Below the pieces are notes generated by a model. That model saw nothing but the letters and a program-made list of their open reading frames with translations, was not told where the DNA came from and did no database searches. From assembly GCF_025742995.1 (NCBI RefSeq), contig NZ_JAOVQM010000001.1, positions 397,963 to 461,962 of the forward strand: a stretch of 64,000 nucleotides of DNA. Reading direction: 5' to 3'. A program made the translations under genes and the position numbers. This document shows positions 43,430-51,142 of this stretch, in pieces. This stretch comes from Paracholeplasma manati (GTDB taxonomy: Bacteria; Bacillota_I; Bacilli_A; Acholeplasmatales; UBA5453). Positions within the stretch are counted from its first letter, which is position 1; each line of letters starts with the position of its first letter.

Positions 43430-44007
43430 CATTAGAAGTATTTTTCGTATCGTTAATTAGCTCCATGCTAATCAACAACATCATCGTCATCAAGTTCTTA
43501 GGTATTTGTTCCTTCTTAGGCGTTTCTAAGAAGATGTCTAACGTATGGGGTATGAGTGCAGCCGTCATGTTCGTCATGATGATCTCTACTGCCATTACAT
43601 ACCCGCTTTATTTCTATGTACTTGACCCACTAGGGGTTGGTTATGTAGATACCATCGCCTTCATCCTTGTCATCGCAGCCGTGGTTCAATTGGTTGAGAT
43701 GTTGCTAAAAAAATATGTTGAAAGCTTATACCGTGGTTTAGGGGTATACCTACCACTCATCACCACCAACTGTGCGGTCCTTGGGGTTGCACAAACCAAT
43801 ATCACAGAAGCAGCAGACTATTTAGATGCCTTAACGATTACTTTCGGTACAGTATTAGGTTACACCTTAGTCATCGTCGCATTCTCTGCCATTCGAATTA
43901 GACTTGATTCAGCGAATGTCCCTAAAGCATTTAAAGGCATGCCGATCGCGTTAGTGGTTGCAGGCTTAATGTCACTTGCATTCTTAGGCTTACAAGGACT
44001 CATCTAA
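43426..44007 (+). CDS. rnfA: Rnf complex subunit RnfA
   Basis: 193-residue integral membrane subunit with six helices, homologous to NqrE and to RnfE with inverted topology. The family block IIVIKFLGICSFLGVSKK near the N-terminus and LITTNCAVLGVAQTN in the fourth helix carry the conserved cysteines. It overlaps rnfE by four bases, and its stop shares a base with the start of the small Cys-rich gene that follows. Confidence 0.95.
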   Translation: MTLEVFFVSLISSMLINNIIVIKFLGICSFLGVSKKMSNVWGMSAAVMFVMMISTAITYPLYFYVLDPLGVGYVDTIAFILVIAAVVQLVEMLLKKYVESLYRGLGVYLPLITTNCAVLGVAQTNITEAADYLDALTITFGTVLGYTLVIVAFSAIRIRLDSANVPKAFKGMPIALVVAGLMSLAFLGLQGLI

Positions 44008-44207
44008 TGGGACAAATCCTTGGACTACTCATCTTTTTGGTACTCGTTGGCTTTTTCGTCATCATCTCAGTGTTGAACAAAAAAACGCCAGTACCTGAAA
44101 GTTGCCAACATGCCTACATGGAAGCACAAAGTTGTGAAACGTGCGCCGTCAGTGGTGGGTGCTCGTTTAAAGAAGCTATCGATATGATGAAGGAGATCAA
44201 GAAATGA
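44007..44207 (+). CDS. Small Cys-rich membrane protein inside the rnf operon
   Basis: 66 residues: an N-terminal membrane helix (ILGLLIFLVLVGFFVIISVL) and a cytosolic part with four cysteines in C-x9-C-x2-C-x5-C (SCQHAYMEAQSCETCAVSGGC), then a Lys-rich helix. I do not recognise the family. Its shape recalls the small FeoB-associated Cys-rich proteins. Overlap with rnfA by one base and with the RnfB-like gene by four makes it part of the operon. It may bind an iron-sulfur cluster and replace part of the shortened RnfB (inference). Confidence 0.8.
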   Translation: MGQILGLLIFLVLVGFFVIISVLNKKTPVPESCQHAYMEAQSCETCAVSGGCSFKEAIDMMKEIKK

Positions 44208-44515
44208 TACAAGCTACACTCGTTTTAGGTGGCCTTGGATTACTGCTCGGCGTTGGATTGGCCTTCGCTGCTAAATACCTTGAAGTATTTGAAGATGAAC
44301 GTATCGCTGCCGTTGAAAAAATGTTACCAAACTACAACTGTGGTGCGTGTGGAACCCCTGGGTGCCATGCGTTCGCAACCGAAATCGTCTCCGGTAAAGC
44401 CGGTAACGTTTCTCGTTGTAAACCTGGTAAACCAGACAAACACTACAACCCAATTCTTCAATATTTAAAAGACCATCCAAATCCAGACGGTACACCAGTT
44501 TCAATCAAACTTTAA
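44204..44515 (+). CDS. rnfB: RnfB-like protein lacking the ferredoxin domains
   Basis: 103 residues against about 180-330 for usual RnfB. Present are the N-terminal membrane helix (LVLGGLGLLLGVGLAFAAKYL) and the first cluster domain, YNCGACGTPGCHAFATEIVSG, with the fourth Cys in VSRCKPGK. The two [4Fe-4S] ferredoxin modules that normally follow are missing: the ORF ends with a normal stop and an intrinsic terminator follows, so this is not simple truncation by a frameshift within view. It is the last gene of the operon. Confidence 0.88.
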   Translation: MIQATLVLGGLGLLLGVGLAFAAKYLEVFEDERIAAVEKMLPNYNCGACGTPGCHAFATEIVSGKAGNVSRCKPGKPDKHYNPILQYLKDHPNPDGTPVSIKL

Positions 44516-44522
44516 TACAATC

Positions 44523-44550
44523 AACACGGACCTATGGTTCGTGTTTTTGT
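44523..44550 (+). terminator. Intrinsic terminator of the rnf operon
   Basis: AACACGGACC / GGTTCGTGTT, 10-bp stem with one G-U, TAT loop and T-run. Confidence 0.82.
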
Positions 44551-44678
44551 TCACACAATTGGTTCGTTTGTAAACACTTACTTTATAAATACCCTCGGAT
44601 AAGGCCTTCAGGGGACAAAAAATGCTTTTTTCTTATAACAATACATGTTATAATAACGTGGAAAAAGGACGATTAAAC

Positions 44679-45911
44679 ATGAAAAAATATTTTGCAATTT
44701 TGTGTCTTTTATGCACAATTTTACTACAACCGAATACACAAATTCACGCCACAGAACCTTCGATTTTGTTACAGCGTGAAATGGAATATATGAGTACACA
44801 AATCCTCGTGACCCTCTATGAAGGTGAAGAAGCTGATTTGGATGCGATAGAAGACATATACCGCACTTACAGCCATTTAGCAGACAATTATACAGCACCA
44901 GATTTAACCAATGATGACCCACTATATCACGAAAAAAACATCGTAACCATCAATGAGAATAGAGGCGTTTCACCAGTGGTTGTGGATCAACGTTTATACG
45001 ATCTCATCAAGCTCAGTGTGAATCACCATAACCAATCCAATGGGTTCTTTAACCCAGCGATTGGCAACGCCATTGATATCTGGAAAAGTGCCATATATAG
45101 CGAATTTATGTATGGAGAACTACCAAAGAGTGTATTTGATCAAGTGCAACTAGACCTCGAAGAAATCTCCAATTCAGTCAACCCTTCTAGCATTATTTTT
45201 AACGATAATGACCGTTCGGTTTTCATCAACAATGATAACCTAAAATTGGACTTAGGCGCGATTGCGAAAGGGTATGCGACCCAAAAAACCAAAGAGTATT
45301 TAGACTCTAAAAACATAACCAAATACATGATTAATGCAGGTCGTTCAAACATCATCGTCGGGGTTCATCCGGATGATTCTGATACCAATGACCGTCCGTT
45401 TAGGGTTGGTTTAGAAGATCCTTTAAGAATATATCAAAATGGTATTTCAGGTATCCTTGAAGTGAGAAACAAAGCTGTGGTTACATCCGGTAACTATGAA
45501 CAATTCGTAACCTATGAAGGTAAAGTATACCACCACATCATTTCACCGTTTGATTTCGAACCTAAACAGTATTACCATGTCGTTACCATCATCGGTGATG
45601 ATTCAGCGTTGTTAGACTCCATGTCTACAGCACTTTTCTCGATGCCTCTAGATCAAGCAACGATATTGGTTCAAAGCCTGGGTATTGAAGCCATCTTTTA
45701 CATGTACGATGGGTCAATAGAAACCGTCAATTTGACACAAAACTTTAGACAAAGCGAACCTCTCGCCGATGAACCGAATGACTTAACCAACCTCTATATT
45801 ATTTTAGGTGGCGTGGTCATTGTCGGTGGTGCACTGATTATTGGCATCAGTGTTTACGACAAAAAGAAAAAAGCTAAGGGGGATGTTCGTGAAGACAAAA
45901 ACGAAGCATGA
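44679..45911 (+). CDS. apbE: FAD:protein FMN transferase (ApbE), membrane-anchored
   Basis: 410 residues. It attaches FMN covalently to Ser/Thr of RnfG and RnfD. A signal-like helix (YFAILCLLCTILLQP) leads out of the cell. The ApbE body shows FFNPAIGNAIDIW, LDLGAIAKGYATQKT (the Mg/FAD site) and INAGRSNIIVG. An extra C-terminal helix (LYIILGGVVIVGGALIIGISVY) with a basic tail anchors it a second time, which is unusual. ATG 44679 follows AAAAAGGA; TATAAT at 44649-44654 is its -10. It starts a three-gene operon. Confidence 0.93.
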   Translation: MKKYFAILCLLCTILLQPNTQIHATEPSILLQREMEYMSTQILVTLYEGEEADLDAIEDIYRTYSHLADNYTAPDLTNDDPLYHEKNIVTINENRGVSPVVVDQRLYDLIKLSVNHHNQSNGFFNPAIGNAIDIWKSAIYSEFMYGELPKSVFDQVQLDLEEISNSVNPSSIIFNDNDRSVFINNDNLKLDLGAIAKGYATQKTKEYLDSKNITKYMINAGRSNIIVGVHPDDSDTNDRPFRVGLEDPLRIYQNGISGILEVRNKAVVTSGNYEQFVTYEGKVYHHIISPFDFEPKQYYHVVTIIGDDSALLDSMSTALFSMPLDQATILVQSLGIEAIFYMYDGSIETVNLTQNFRQSEPLADEPNDLTNLYIILGGVVIVGGALIIGISVYDKKKKAKGDVREDKNEA

Positions 45912-46374
45912 TACCTTAGTGGTTGGCGTATTGCTCATTTTATTTGGAGCCATCCTAGTCATTTCATTAGTCACCCGTAAGAGTGGAGAACAAGCATACA
46001 TCAAGTATAAAAATACCACTATGTTCGCCATCAACTTAGAGAATGGTGAATTCACCAAAGCCAATAATCAAACGGTATATACCGTGGATGCCTTACCAGA
46101 TATTCAAGGGGATCAACTACTGATAGAATCCATTGAGTTTACGGATTTAACTTTAGGACAAGGCATTGTTAAGTATCAAAATAACTATTTTATTTTGGGT
46201 AATCTTGGCTTCATTTGGATTGAATACAAGGATAACAAGGTGAGGGTAAAAGAAGAAACCAGCCCATATAATATATGTAGTAGAGTTGGTTTTTCAGATT
46301 TACAACCCATCATTTGTTTACCCAATTATGTTACCATCGAGTTTAGAGATTTGGGATTGGATGTGATCATATAA
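45889..46374 (+). CDS. NusG domain II-containing membrane protein
   Basis: 161 residues with one N-terminal membrane helix (TLVVGVLLILFGAILVISLV) and an outer NusG_II domain whose end is typical: VKEETSPYNICSRVGF ... PIICLPNYVTIEF, with the two conserved cysteines. I chose GTG 45889, seven bases after AAGGGGG; ATG 45883 would sit on the ribosome site. It overlaps apbE by 23 bases. Genes of this family often stand beside rnf, apbE or Gx transporter genes, so a helper role in that system is likely but unproven. Confidence 0.87.
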   Translation: MKTKTKHDTLVVGVLLILFGAILVISLVTRKSGEQAYIKYKNTTMFAINLENGEFTKANNQTVYTVDALPDIQGDQLLIESIEFTDLTLGQGIVKYQNNYFILGNLGFIWIEYKDNKVRVKEETSPYNICSRVGFSDLQPIICLPNYVTIEFRDLGLDVII

Positions 46375-46883
46375 TGACTGTCAAAAAACTAGCCATGATC
46401 GCCATCTTCACGGGTGTCGCATCCATCATAAATATTTTAGAATCTTACGTACAATTGGTCCCAGGCACAGCCTTTAAGATTGGTTTTTCAAACATTGTCA
46501 CACTCATCATTTTGTATGTATATGGACCCAAAGAAGCCGTCACAGTGGTCATTCTCAGACTGATTGTTACCGCCTTATTCGCCCCTGGTACATTCAACGG
46601 AGTTACATTCACATTGTCTCTCTCAGGTGCCATTTTCTCATTGATCACACTGATTATTCTTAAAAAATTAGACTTATTTGGTATTATGGCCGTATCCGCC
46701 ATTTCATCGGTGATGCATGTCATCGGACAGATTGTCGCGGCGAGCTATGTGATTACTGAAGCGGCTTTATTCTACGCACCAATTATGTTATTCTTATCGG
46801 TACCCGCAGGGATTCTGACAGGTATACTTGCGAAACGCTTTTTGGATAGCACGAAAGAACTTTTTATCGAGAAAAAATTCTAA
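46374..46883 (+). CDS. Gx transporter family protein (heptaprenyl diphosphate synthase component I-like)
   Basis: 169 residues, five to six membrane helices, an S-component-like fold: LAMIAIFTGVASIINILESYV, IGFSNIVTLIILYVYGPKEA and FNGVTFTLSLSGAIFS. Often misnamed heptaprenyl diphosphate synthase component I. The next-door apbE and NusG_II genes are its usual companions, so it may import a flavin or other precursor for Rnf assembly (inference). The start shares one base with the preceding stop, and a terminator follows. Confidence 0.85.
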   Translation: MTVKKLAMIAIFTGVASIINILESYVQLVPGTAFKIGFSNIVTLIILYVYGPKEAVTVVILRLIVTALFAPGTFNGVTFTLSLSGAIFSLITLIILKKLDLFGIMAVSAISSVMHVIGQIVAASYVITEAALFYAPIMLFLSVPAGILTGILAKRFLDSTKELFIEKKF

Positions 46884-46886
46884 TTT

Positions 46887-46920
46887 ACAGGCAAATTCTA
46901 TAAGAATAGCCTGTTTTTTC
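46887..46920 (+). terminator. Intrinsic terminator
   Basis: Two-part stem, ACAGGC / GCCTGT enclosing ATTCT / AGAAT, then a T-run. Confidence 0.85.
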
Positions 46921-46990
46921 TTATATTTATATTAATAATAGATAAGACAATCAATTCTTTCATTTTTTAATAAATAATGAATAAAAACCG

Positions 46991-46999
46991 TGCTATAAT
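46991..46999 (+). promoter_or_regulatory. Extended -10 promoter of the nuclease gene
   Basis: TGCTATAAT without a recognisable -35, 37 bases before the ATG. Confidence 0.5.
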
Positions 47000-47035
47000 G
47001 TCTTTACCGAAAAAACGAAGGCAGGATTATAAACA

Positions 47036-49609
47036 ATGAAGTTGAATAGGATTTTTGTCGTTTTATTGATTTTGTTTTTAAGTGGGTGTACTCAAAAAAC
47101 ACCACAAAGTATCATCGAAAGCATCGAAATTCAGTATTCCAATAATGAAACCAAAGACACGGTCATCAGTGACTTTAGTCTACCTACATCGATTCAGGAG
47201 TACACCATTGATTGGACGAGCGATAGCATTCACGCAGTCATCGATAACAACAGTGTAAAAGTATCTAGACAAACCAATGACGTTACTGTTAAATTAACCG
47301 CAACCATCACCGTGAATGGGATTGTTGTAGGTAAGTCGTTTAGTTTCACAATTTTGAAATCCCCTGTGGATTTTAATGCGCTATTCAATGCCATTGAACT
47401 CCCATCACAAATCGAGGATTCCATCACATTACCCACCACAATCGATGGTCACAGCATTACTTGGAAGAGTTCCAATGAAGCGCTATTAACGAATACAGGT
47501 GTGGTCACTTTACCAGATCTCAATCGAATTGTATTTTTAACAGCTTCCATTACGGTTGATGGCATCACCCAAAATCATACATATACGATCACAATCATCG
47601 CACCTTATGTATTCGATTATGACGCGTTTAGTGATTATTTAGCTGTCCCTACTGAAACGGACGTCGATTTGGTCTTAAAATCAACCTATTTAGGCAATCC
47701 AGTCACTTGGCAATCAGCATCCCCGCTAGTGATTTCAAACACAGGGTTAATAACCAGACAAGCCGAAGATATGGTTGTAGAATTGACCGCCACAGTCACG
47801 ATCGATGGTGTACCGTATGAGATCACCTTGGATGTTAAAGTCATTAAGGCAGAACCCATTACTCCAGATTATCAAAGCATCTTAAATCAAATCTCAGTAC
47901 CATCACAAACCAGTACTAATCTAACATTACCAACGACCATTGAAGGGGTTCAAATTCAATGGACATCCAATAGTAACGCAATCAATAATGCTGGTGTTGT
48001 CACAAGACAAAATGTGGACGTGACCGTTGTTCTAACCGCAACGATTGTTGATAATAACCAATTTACCAAGACATTTAGTGTATTGGTACCTAAATCAGCT
48101 GACTTCCCTCAGTCTTCTCAAACACCGATTTCTGAAGTGAGATTGAAAACTCAAGGCACTGTGGTGACCATTCAAGGTGTCGTCACCAGTTTGATGACCA
48201 ATGGCAATTTCACCATTCAGGACGCAACAGGTGCAATCCCTGTTTACATGAATAACAACACCGGCTTAGTTGTCGGAACTGAATACGTGATTGAAGGTAC
48301 TTTAAGTCAATTCAATGGCCTAATACAACTCAGTTCACCAAAAATCATACAAACTTTGGGCACACATACCCTGAGTGATGGCATTGATTTAACGGGTTAT
48401 TCATTGGACTTTGACGATGTTATTTTGTATGAAGCCAACGTCATCACCTATTTAGAGTTAGAAGTCACTTCAATCGCGACACCAAACAACGCCATTGAGC
48501 TGTATTTAAAGAATAGTGTTGGTGAACAAACCTTTGTCAGACTAGACAAACGTGTCAATGCATCACCTTACCTATTTGATACCATTAAAGTCGGTGAAAT
48601 CGTCGATTTATACAACATCACCGTCGGTCAATACGCTGGTAAAGCACAGTTCTTATTCACCAACCGTAGTTCTGTTGTTTCAAAACCTAAGAATCCAGAT
48701 ATCATCAGTATTTATGGCACAACCAATATTAACTTCACCATTGGTGATGCTACCCCTAATTTCCTTGCAGGTATTACAGCTAAAAATGGTTATGGCGATG
48801 ATTTTACATCCTTGTTAGGTGTCGATACATCCTTGGTGGATTTGGACGTACCTGGTGATTACGAAGTCACAGTCTATTTAAATAATTATCAAGATGTGAT
48901 TGCTACCTACATCATTTATGTTAGAAATCCGATTGAAATCGGTGTATATGAAGGCTATTACTTAAGTCTAAATGGCTTAACAGGCAGCAGTTTCACTGCA
49001 GCATTACGCTCGCTTGTAGTCAATACTGGTTCAGCAACGGGGTCAACGTCACAAGTACAATCGATTGACCGTGTTGGCAACAGTTACTACCTCATCTATG
49101 ATGGCATGGGCTCTTATGGCAACCGTGAACACGTTTGGCCACAATCCAAATTAGGTTCAGTCAAAGATGACCTACATAATCTGAGAGCGTCTAACTCAAA
49201 CACTAACTCCGACCGTGGTAATTTACCATTTGTTGAAGATAATCGTCCGTTCACTGGCAATCAATCCTATGGGAAATTCGGTAGTGGTTGGTACCCTGGT
49301 GATGAATATATCGGAGATGTTGCGAGAATTGTCCTATACATTTCAATTCGCTATAACTTAAATATTGACGTCGTAGGTAACCTCCAAACATTCCTTCAAT
49401 GGCATGAATTGGATCCGGTCAATGACTTTGAAAAAACCCGCAATGATCGTATTTATGGCATTCAAGATAATCGAAACCCATTCATTGATCACCCTGAATT
49501 GGTAGAGATATACTTTGGTCAAGGCCAACAACCCATCCACATGTCATTGGCACTCTTAAACACATCTGTGTATATGCTTGTGGATAACAGAAGATATTCG
49601 TTTTTATAA
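47036..49609 (+). CDS. Multidomain surface lipoprotein with EndA/NucM-type endonuclease
   Basis: 857 residues. The lipoprotein signal (LFLSGC, Cys about residue 18) is followed by four repeats of about 80 residues of the atrophied bacterial Ig type, each with a xWxS core: IDWTSD, ITWKSS, VTWQSA, IQWTSN. An OB-fold-like domain follows (residues about 355-450, VTIQGVVTSLMTNGNFTIQDATG), then an unassigned domain and an Ig-like domain. The C-terminal nuclease of the EndA/NucM family carries GNREHVWPQSKLG (catalytic His), DLHNLRASN and IGDVARIVLYISIRY. It probably degrades external DNA to supply nucleotides. Confidence 0.88.
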   Translation: MKLNRIFVVLLILFLSGCTQKTPQSIIESIEIQYSNNETKDTVISDFSLPTSIQEYTIDWTSDSIHAVIDNNSVKVSRQTNDVTVKLTATITVNGIVVGKSFSFTILKSPVDFNALFNAIELPSQIEDSITLPTTIDGHSITWKSSNEALLTNTGVVTLPDLNRIVFLTASITVDGITQNHTYTITIIAPYVFDYDAFSDYLAVPTETDVDLVLKSTYLGNPVTWQSASPLVISNTGLITRQAEDMVVELTATVTIDGVPYEITLDVKVIKAEPITPDYQSILNQISVPSQTSTNLTLPTTIEGVQIQWTSNSNAINNAGVVTRQNVDVTVVLTATIVDNNQFTKTFSVLVPKSADFPQSSQTPISEVRLKTQGTVVTIQGVVTSLMTNGNFTIQDATGAIPVYMNNNTGLVVGTEYVIEGTLSQFNGLIQLSSPKIIQTLGTHTLSDGIDLTGYSLDFDDVILYEANVITYLELEVTSIATPNNAIELYLKNSVGEQTFVRLDKRVNASPYLFDTIKVGEIVDLYNITVGQYAGKAQFLFTNRSSVVSKPKNPDIISIYGTTNINFTIGDATPNFLAGITAKNGYGDDFTSLLGVDTSLVDLDVPGDYEVTVYLNNYQDVIATYIIYVRNPIEIGVYEGYYLSLNGLTGSSFTAALRSLVVNTGSATGSTSQVQSIDRVGNSYYLIYDGMGSYGNREHVWPQSKLGSVKDDLHNLRASNSNTNSDRGNLPFVEDNRPFTGNQSYGKFGSGWYPGDEYIGDVARIVLYISIRYNLNIDVVGNLQTFLQWHELDPVNDFEKTRNDRIYGIQDNRNPFIDHPELVEIYFGQGQQPIHMSLALLNTSVYMLVDNRRYSFL

Positions 49610-49689
49610 CAGGCTTATCTTTGTAAAACGATGGTCAAAGTCTTATAGATTGATTTCAATCGATCCCAATAAAAAAATGAAGATTATGT

Positions 49690-49718
49690 TTGTATATTGG
49701 ATTTAACTATGTTATAAT
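49690..49718 (+). promoter_or_regulatory. Predicted promoter of rpmE
   Basis: TTGTAT, 17-base spacer, TATAAT. Confidence 0.65.
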
Positions 49719-49769
49719 ACCTACGCAAACTTACTATGGACGTATGTCTATGGCGGAAGGAGAATGGAT

Positions 49770-49985
49770 ATGAAAGCAAAAATTCATCCAAAATACCAAG
49801 TGGCTAAAGTCCACTGTGTAACTTGTGGTAACGAATTTGAAGTGGGTACAACAGCGAAAGAAATTCGCGTGGATACTTGTTCAAATTGCCACCCGTTCTA
49901 CACTGGCGTTGAAACATTCACACAAGCAGCAGGTCGTGTTGAAAGATTCAATAAGCGCTATGGTGTTGAAAAAAACGCTAAATAA
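49770..49985 (+). CDS. rpmE: Ribosomal protein bL31
   Basis: 71 residues, the zinc-binding (C+) form: CVTCGNEF and [10 protein letters not shown] give the cysteines, and the start KAKIHPKYQ is typical. I chose ATG 49770 because GGAAGGAG ends eight bases before it, while ATG 49764 is too close. It is monocistronic with its own promoter and terminator. Confidence 0.96.
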   Translation: MKAKIHPKYQVAKVHCVTCGNEFEVGTTAKEIRVDTCSNCHPFYTGVETFTQAAGRVERFNKRYGVEKNAK

Positions 49986-49996
49986 GCTAAGAAACC

Positions 49997-50020
49997 AAAC
50001 ACGGGCAACCGTGTTTTTTC
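49997..50020 (+). terminator. Intrinsic terminator of rpmE
   Basis: AAACACGG / CCGTGTTT stem with a GCAA loop and T-run. Confidence 0.9.
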
Positions 50021-50034
50021 TTTATAGTAAAACA

Positions 50035-50060
50035 AAAACAGCTCGAAAGCTGTTTTATTT
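50035..50060. terminator. Bidirectional terminator
   Basis: AAAACAGCT / AGCTGTTTT, with a TTCG loop as read on the minus strand and A/T-rich tails on both sides. It overlaps the stop of the minus-strand gene. Confidence 0.8.
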
Positions 50061-51017
50061 TCGCATGATTTCAATACCGGCTTCTTTACCTGTATCTTCA
50101 TAGATTAAAACGTTCTTATGGAATAACCTGATTTCAACTTGACCAGATAATCCTTCTTTAATCGTATGGTCCATCGCCCCATTGATCGGTGAAGCTAAGT
50201 CAATTTGATCTTGTTGAATCGCTTTGATTTCTAGTCTGTATTTTCCTTTTTTGAGGACATAAAAAGCTTGTTTGGGGGAGATTTCTTCTTTGATAACTTT
50301 TGAGAAATTGTAGGTTGCGAAACGATACTCTTTTCCCTTGTAATATAAATTACATATCAAACCAATGAAGTAAAATCCTAGGAATGGGATATCAGCGTAT
50401 GAAAACATAAGTGATGTATCAGGGTCTTGAAAGTGATTGGTTTGAAGCCATACGTAAGCTCTAGGGAAACTCTTACCCCAGTCTTTTTCAATATACCCTT
50501 TACCACCATCGAAAGATACTTCCTTACCATCGATGATCAATGATCCTTTTAAAGGTGAAGTCATTGAGACCACCCCATGATAACACTCCATGAAGTTCAA
50601 ATAGCCAAATGGACCCATGATGTTTGGCGTCCAAAGCCCTTTTTCAAGCGGCGTTAAGGACTCTATGAATAGGGATCCTTTGACTTGTAGACGATTACTC
50701 TTGAAATCTACAGATAATTGATTGCTTGAAAAAGATTGAGGGCCTACAGTAACTTTAAACGGTTCGTTTTCATATTGAAAGTCACTTTTCTCATATCTAA
50801 AATAGTCGGTTTTTAGTGTCATATTTGGTAACTTTTGAGAGATGAAGACTTGAACAAAACTGTGGGTTTTTTCACCTGCTAAACTGATGCCTGGAATAAA
50901 AGCCACTTTATAGGTTTCATCGGCTGAAACCATTTTATAATACCAACCCTCAAAATAACGGTTTTTCTTTTTATAGCCTTGAAACAAAATTGGATTTAAG
51001 ATGTGTTTTAGTCCCAT
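50055..51017 (-). CDS. Tocopherol cyclase-like protein
   Basis: 320 residues resembling the tocopherol cyclase family (PF14249, plant VTE1): YFEGWYYKMVSAD near the start, KGYIEKDWGKSFPRAYVWLQTNHF in the middle, and strand-rich remainder. Bacterial members have no established substrate, so a real cyclase activity is only suggested. It lies back to back with the carotenoid genes, about 125 bp from the desaturase start. Start ATG 51017 preferred; ATG 51029 is also in frame. No signal peptide is seen. Confidence 0.8.
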   Translation of the reverse strand: MGLKHILNPILFQGYKKKNRYFEGWYYKMVSADETYKVAFIPGISLAGEKTHSFVQVFISQKLPNMTLKTDYFRYEKSDFQYENEPFKVTVGPQSFSSNQLSVDFKSNRLQVKGSLFIESLTPLEKGLWTPNIMGPFGYLNFMECYHGVVSMTSPLKGSLIIDGKEVSFDGGKGYIEKDWGKSFPRAYVWLQTNHFQDPDTSLMFSYADIPFLGFYFIGLICNLYYKGKEYRFATYNFSKVIKEEISPKQAFYVLKKGKYRLEIKAIQQDQIDLASPINGAMDHTIKEGLSGQVEIRLFHKNVLIYEDTGKEAGIEIMRK

Positions 51018-51142
51018 GATATACCCCATTCGTCATAATGCTCTATGTAGTAATCCCATTATAACATGGTTATAATTGAATACGTAAATTCTTGCTAGGT
51101 TAAGAGGCTTAAAAATGATACAATAAAATAGAGGTGGTACTC

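Noticed and set aside
44204..44515. Frameshift as the cause of the short RnfB
   Set aside because: After the stop at 44513-44515 a terminator begins within ten bases, and no ferredoxin-like CxxCxxCxxxC frame is seen before apbE, so a frameshift does not explain the missing domains.
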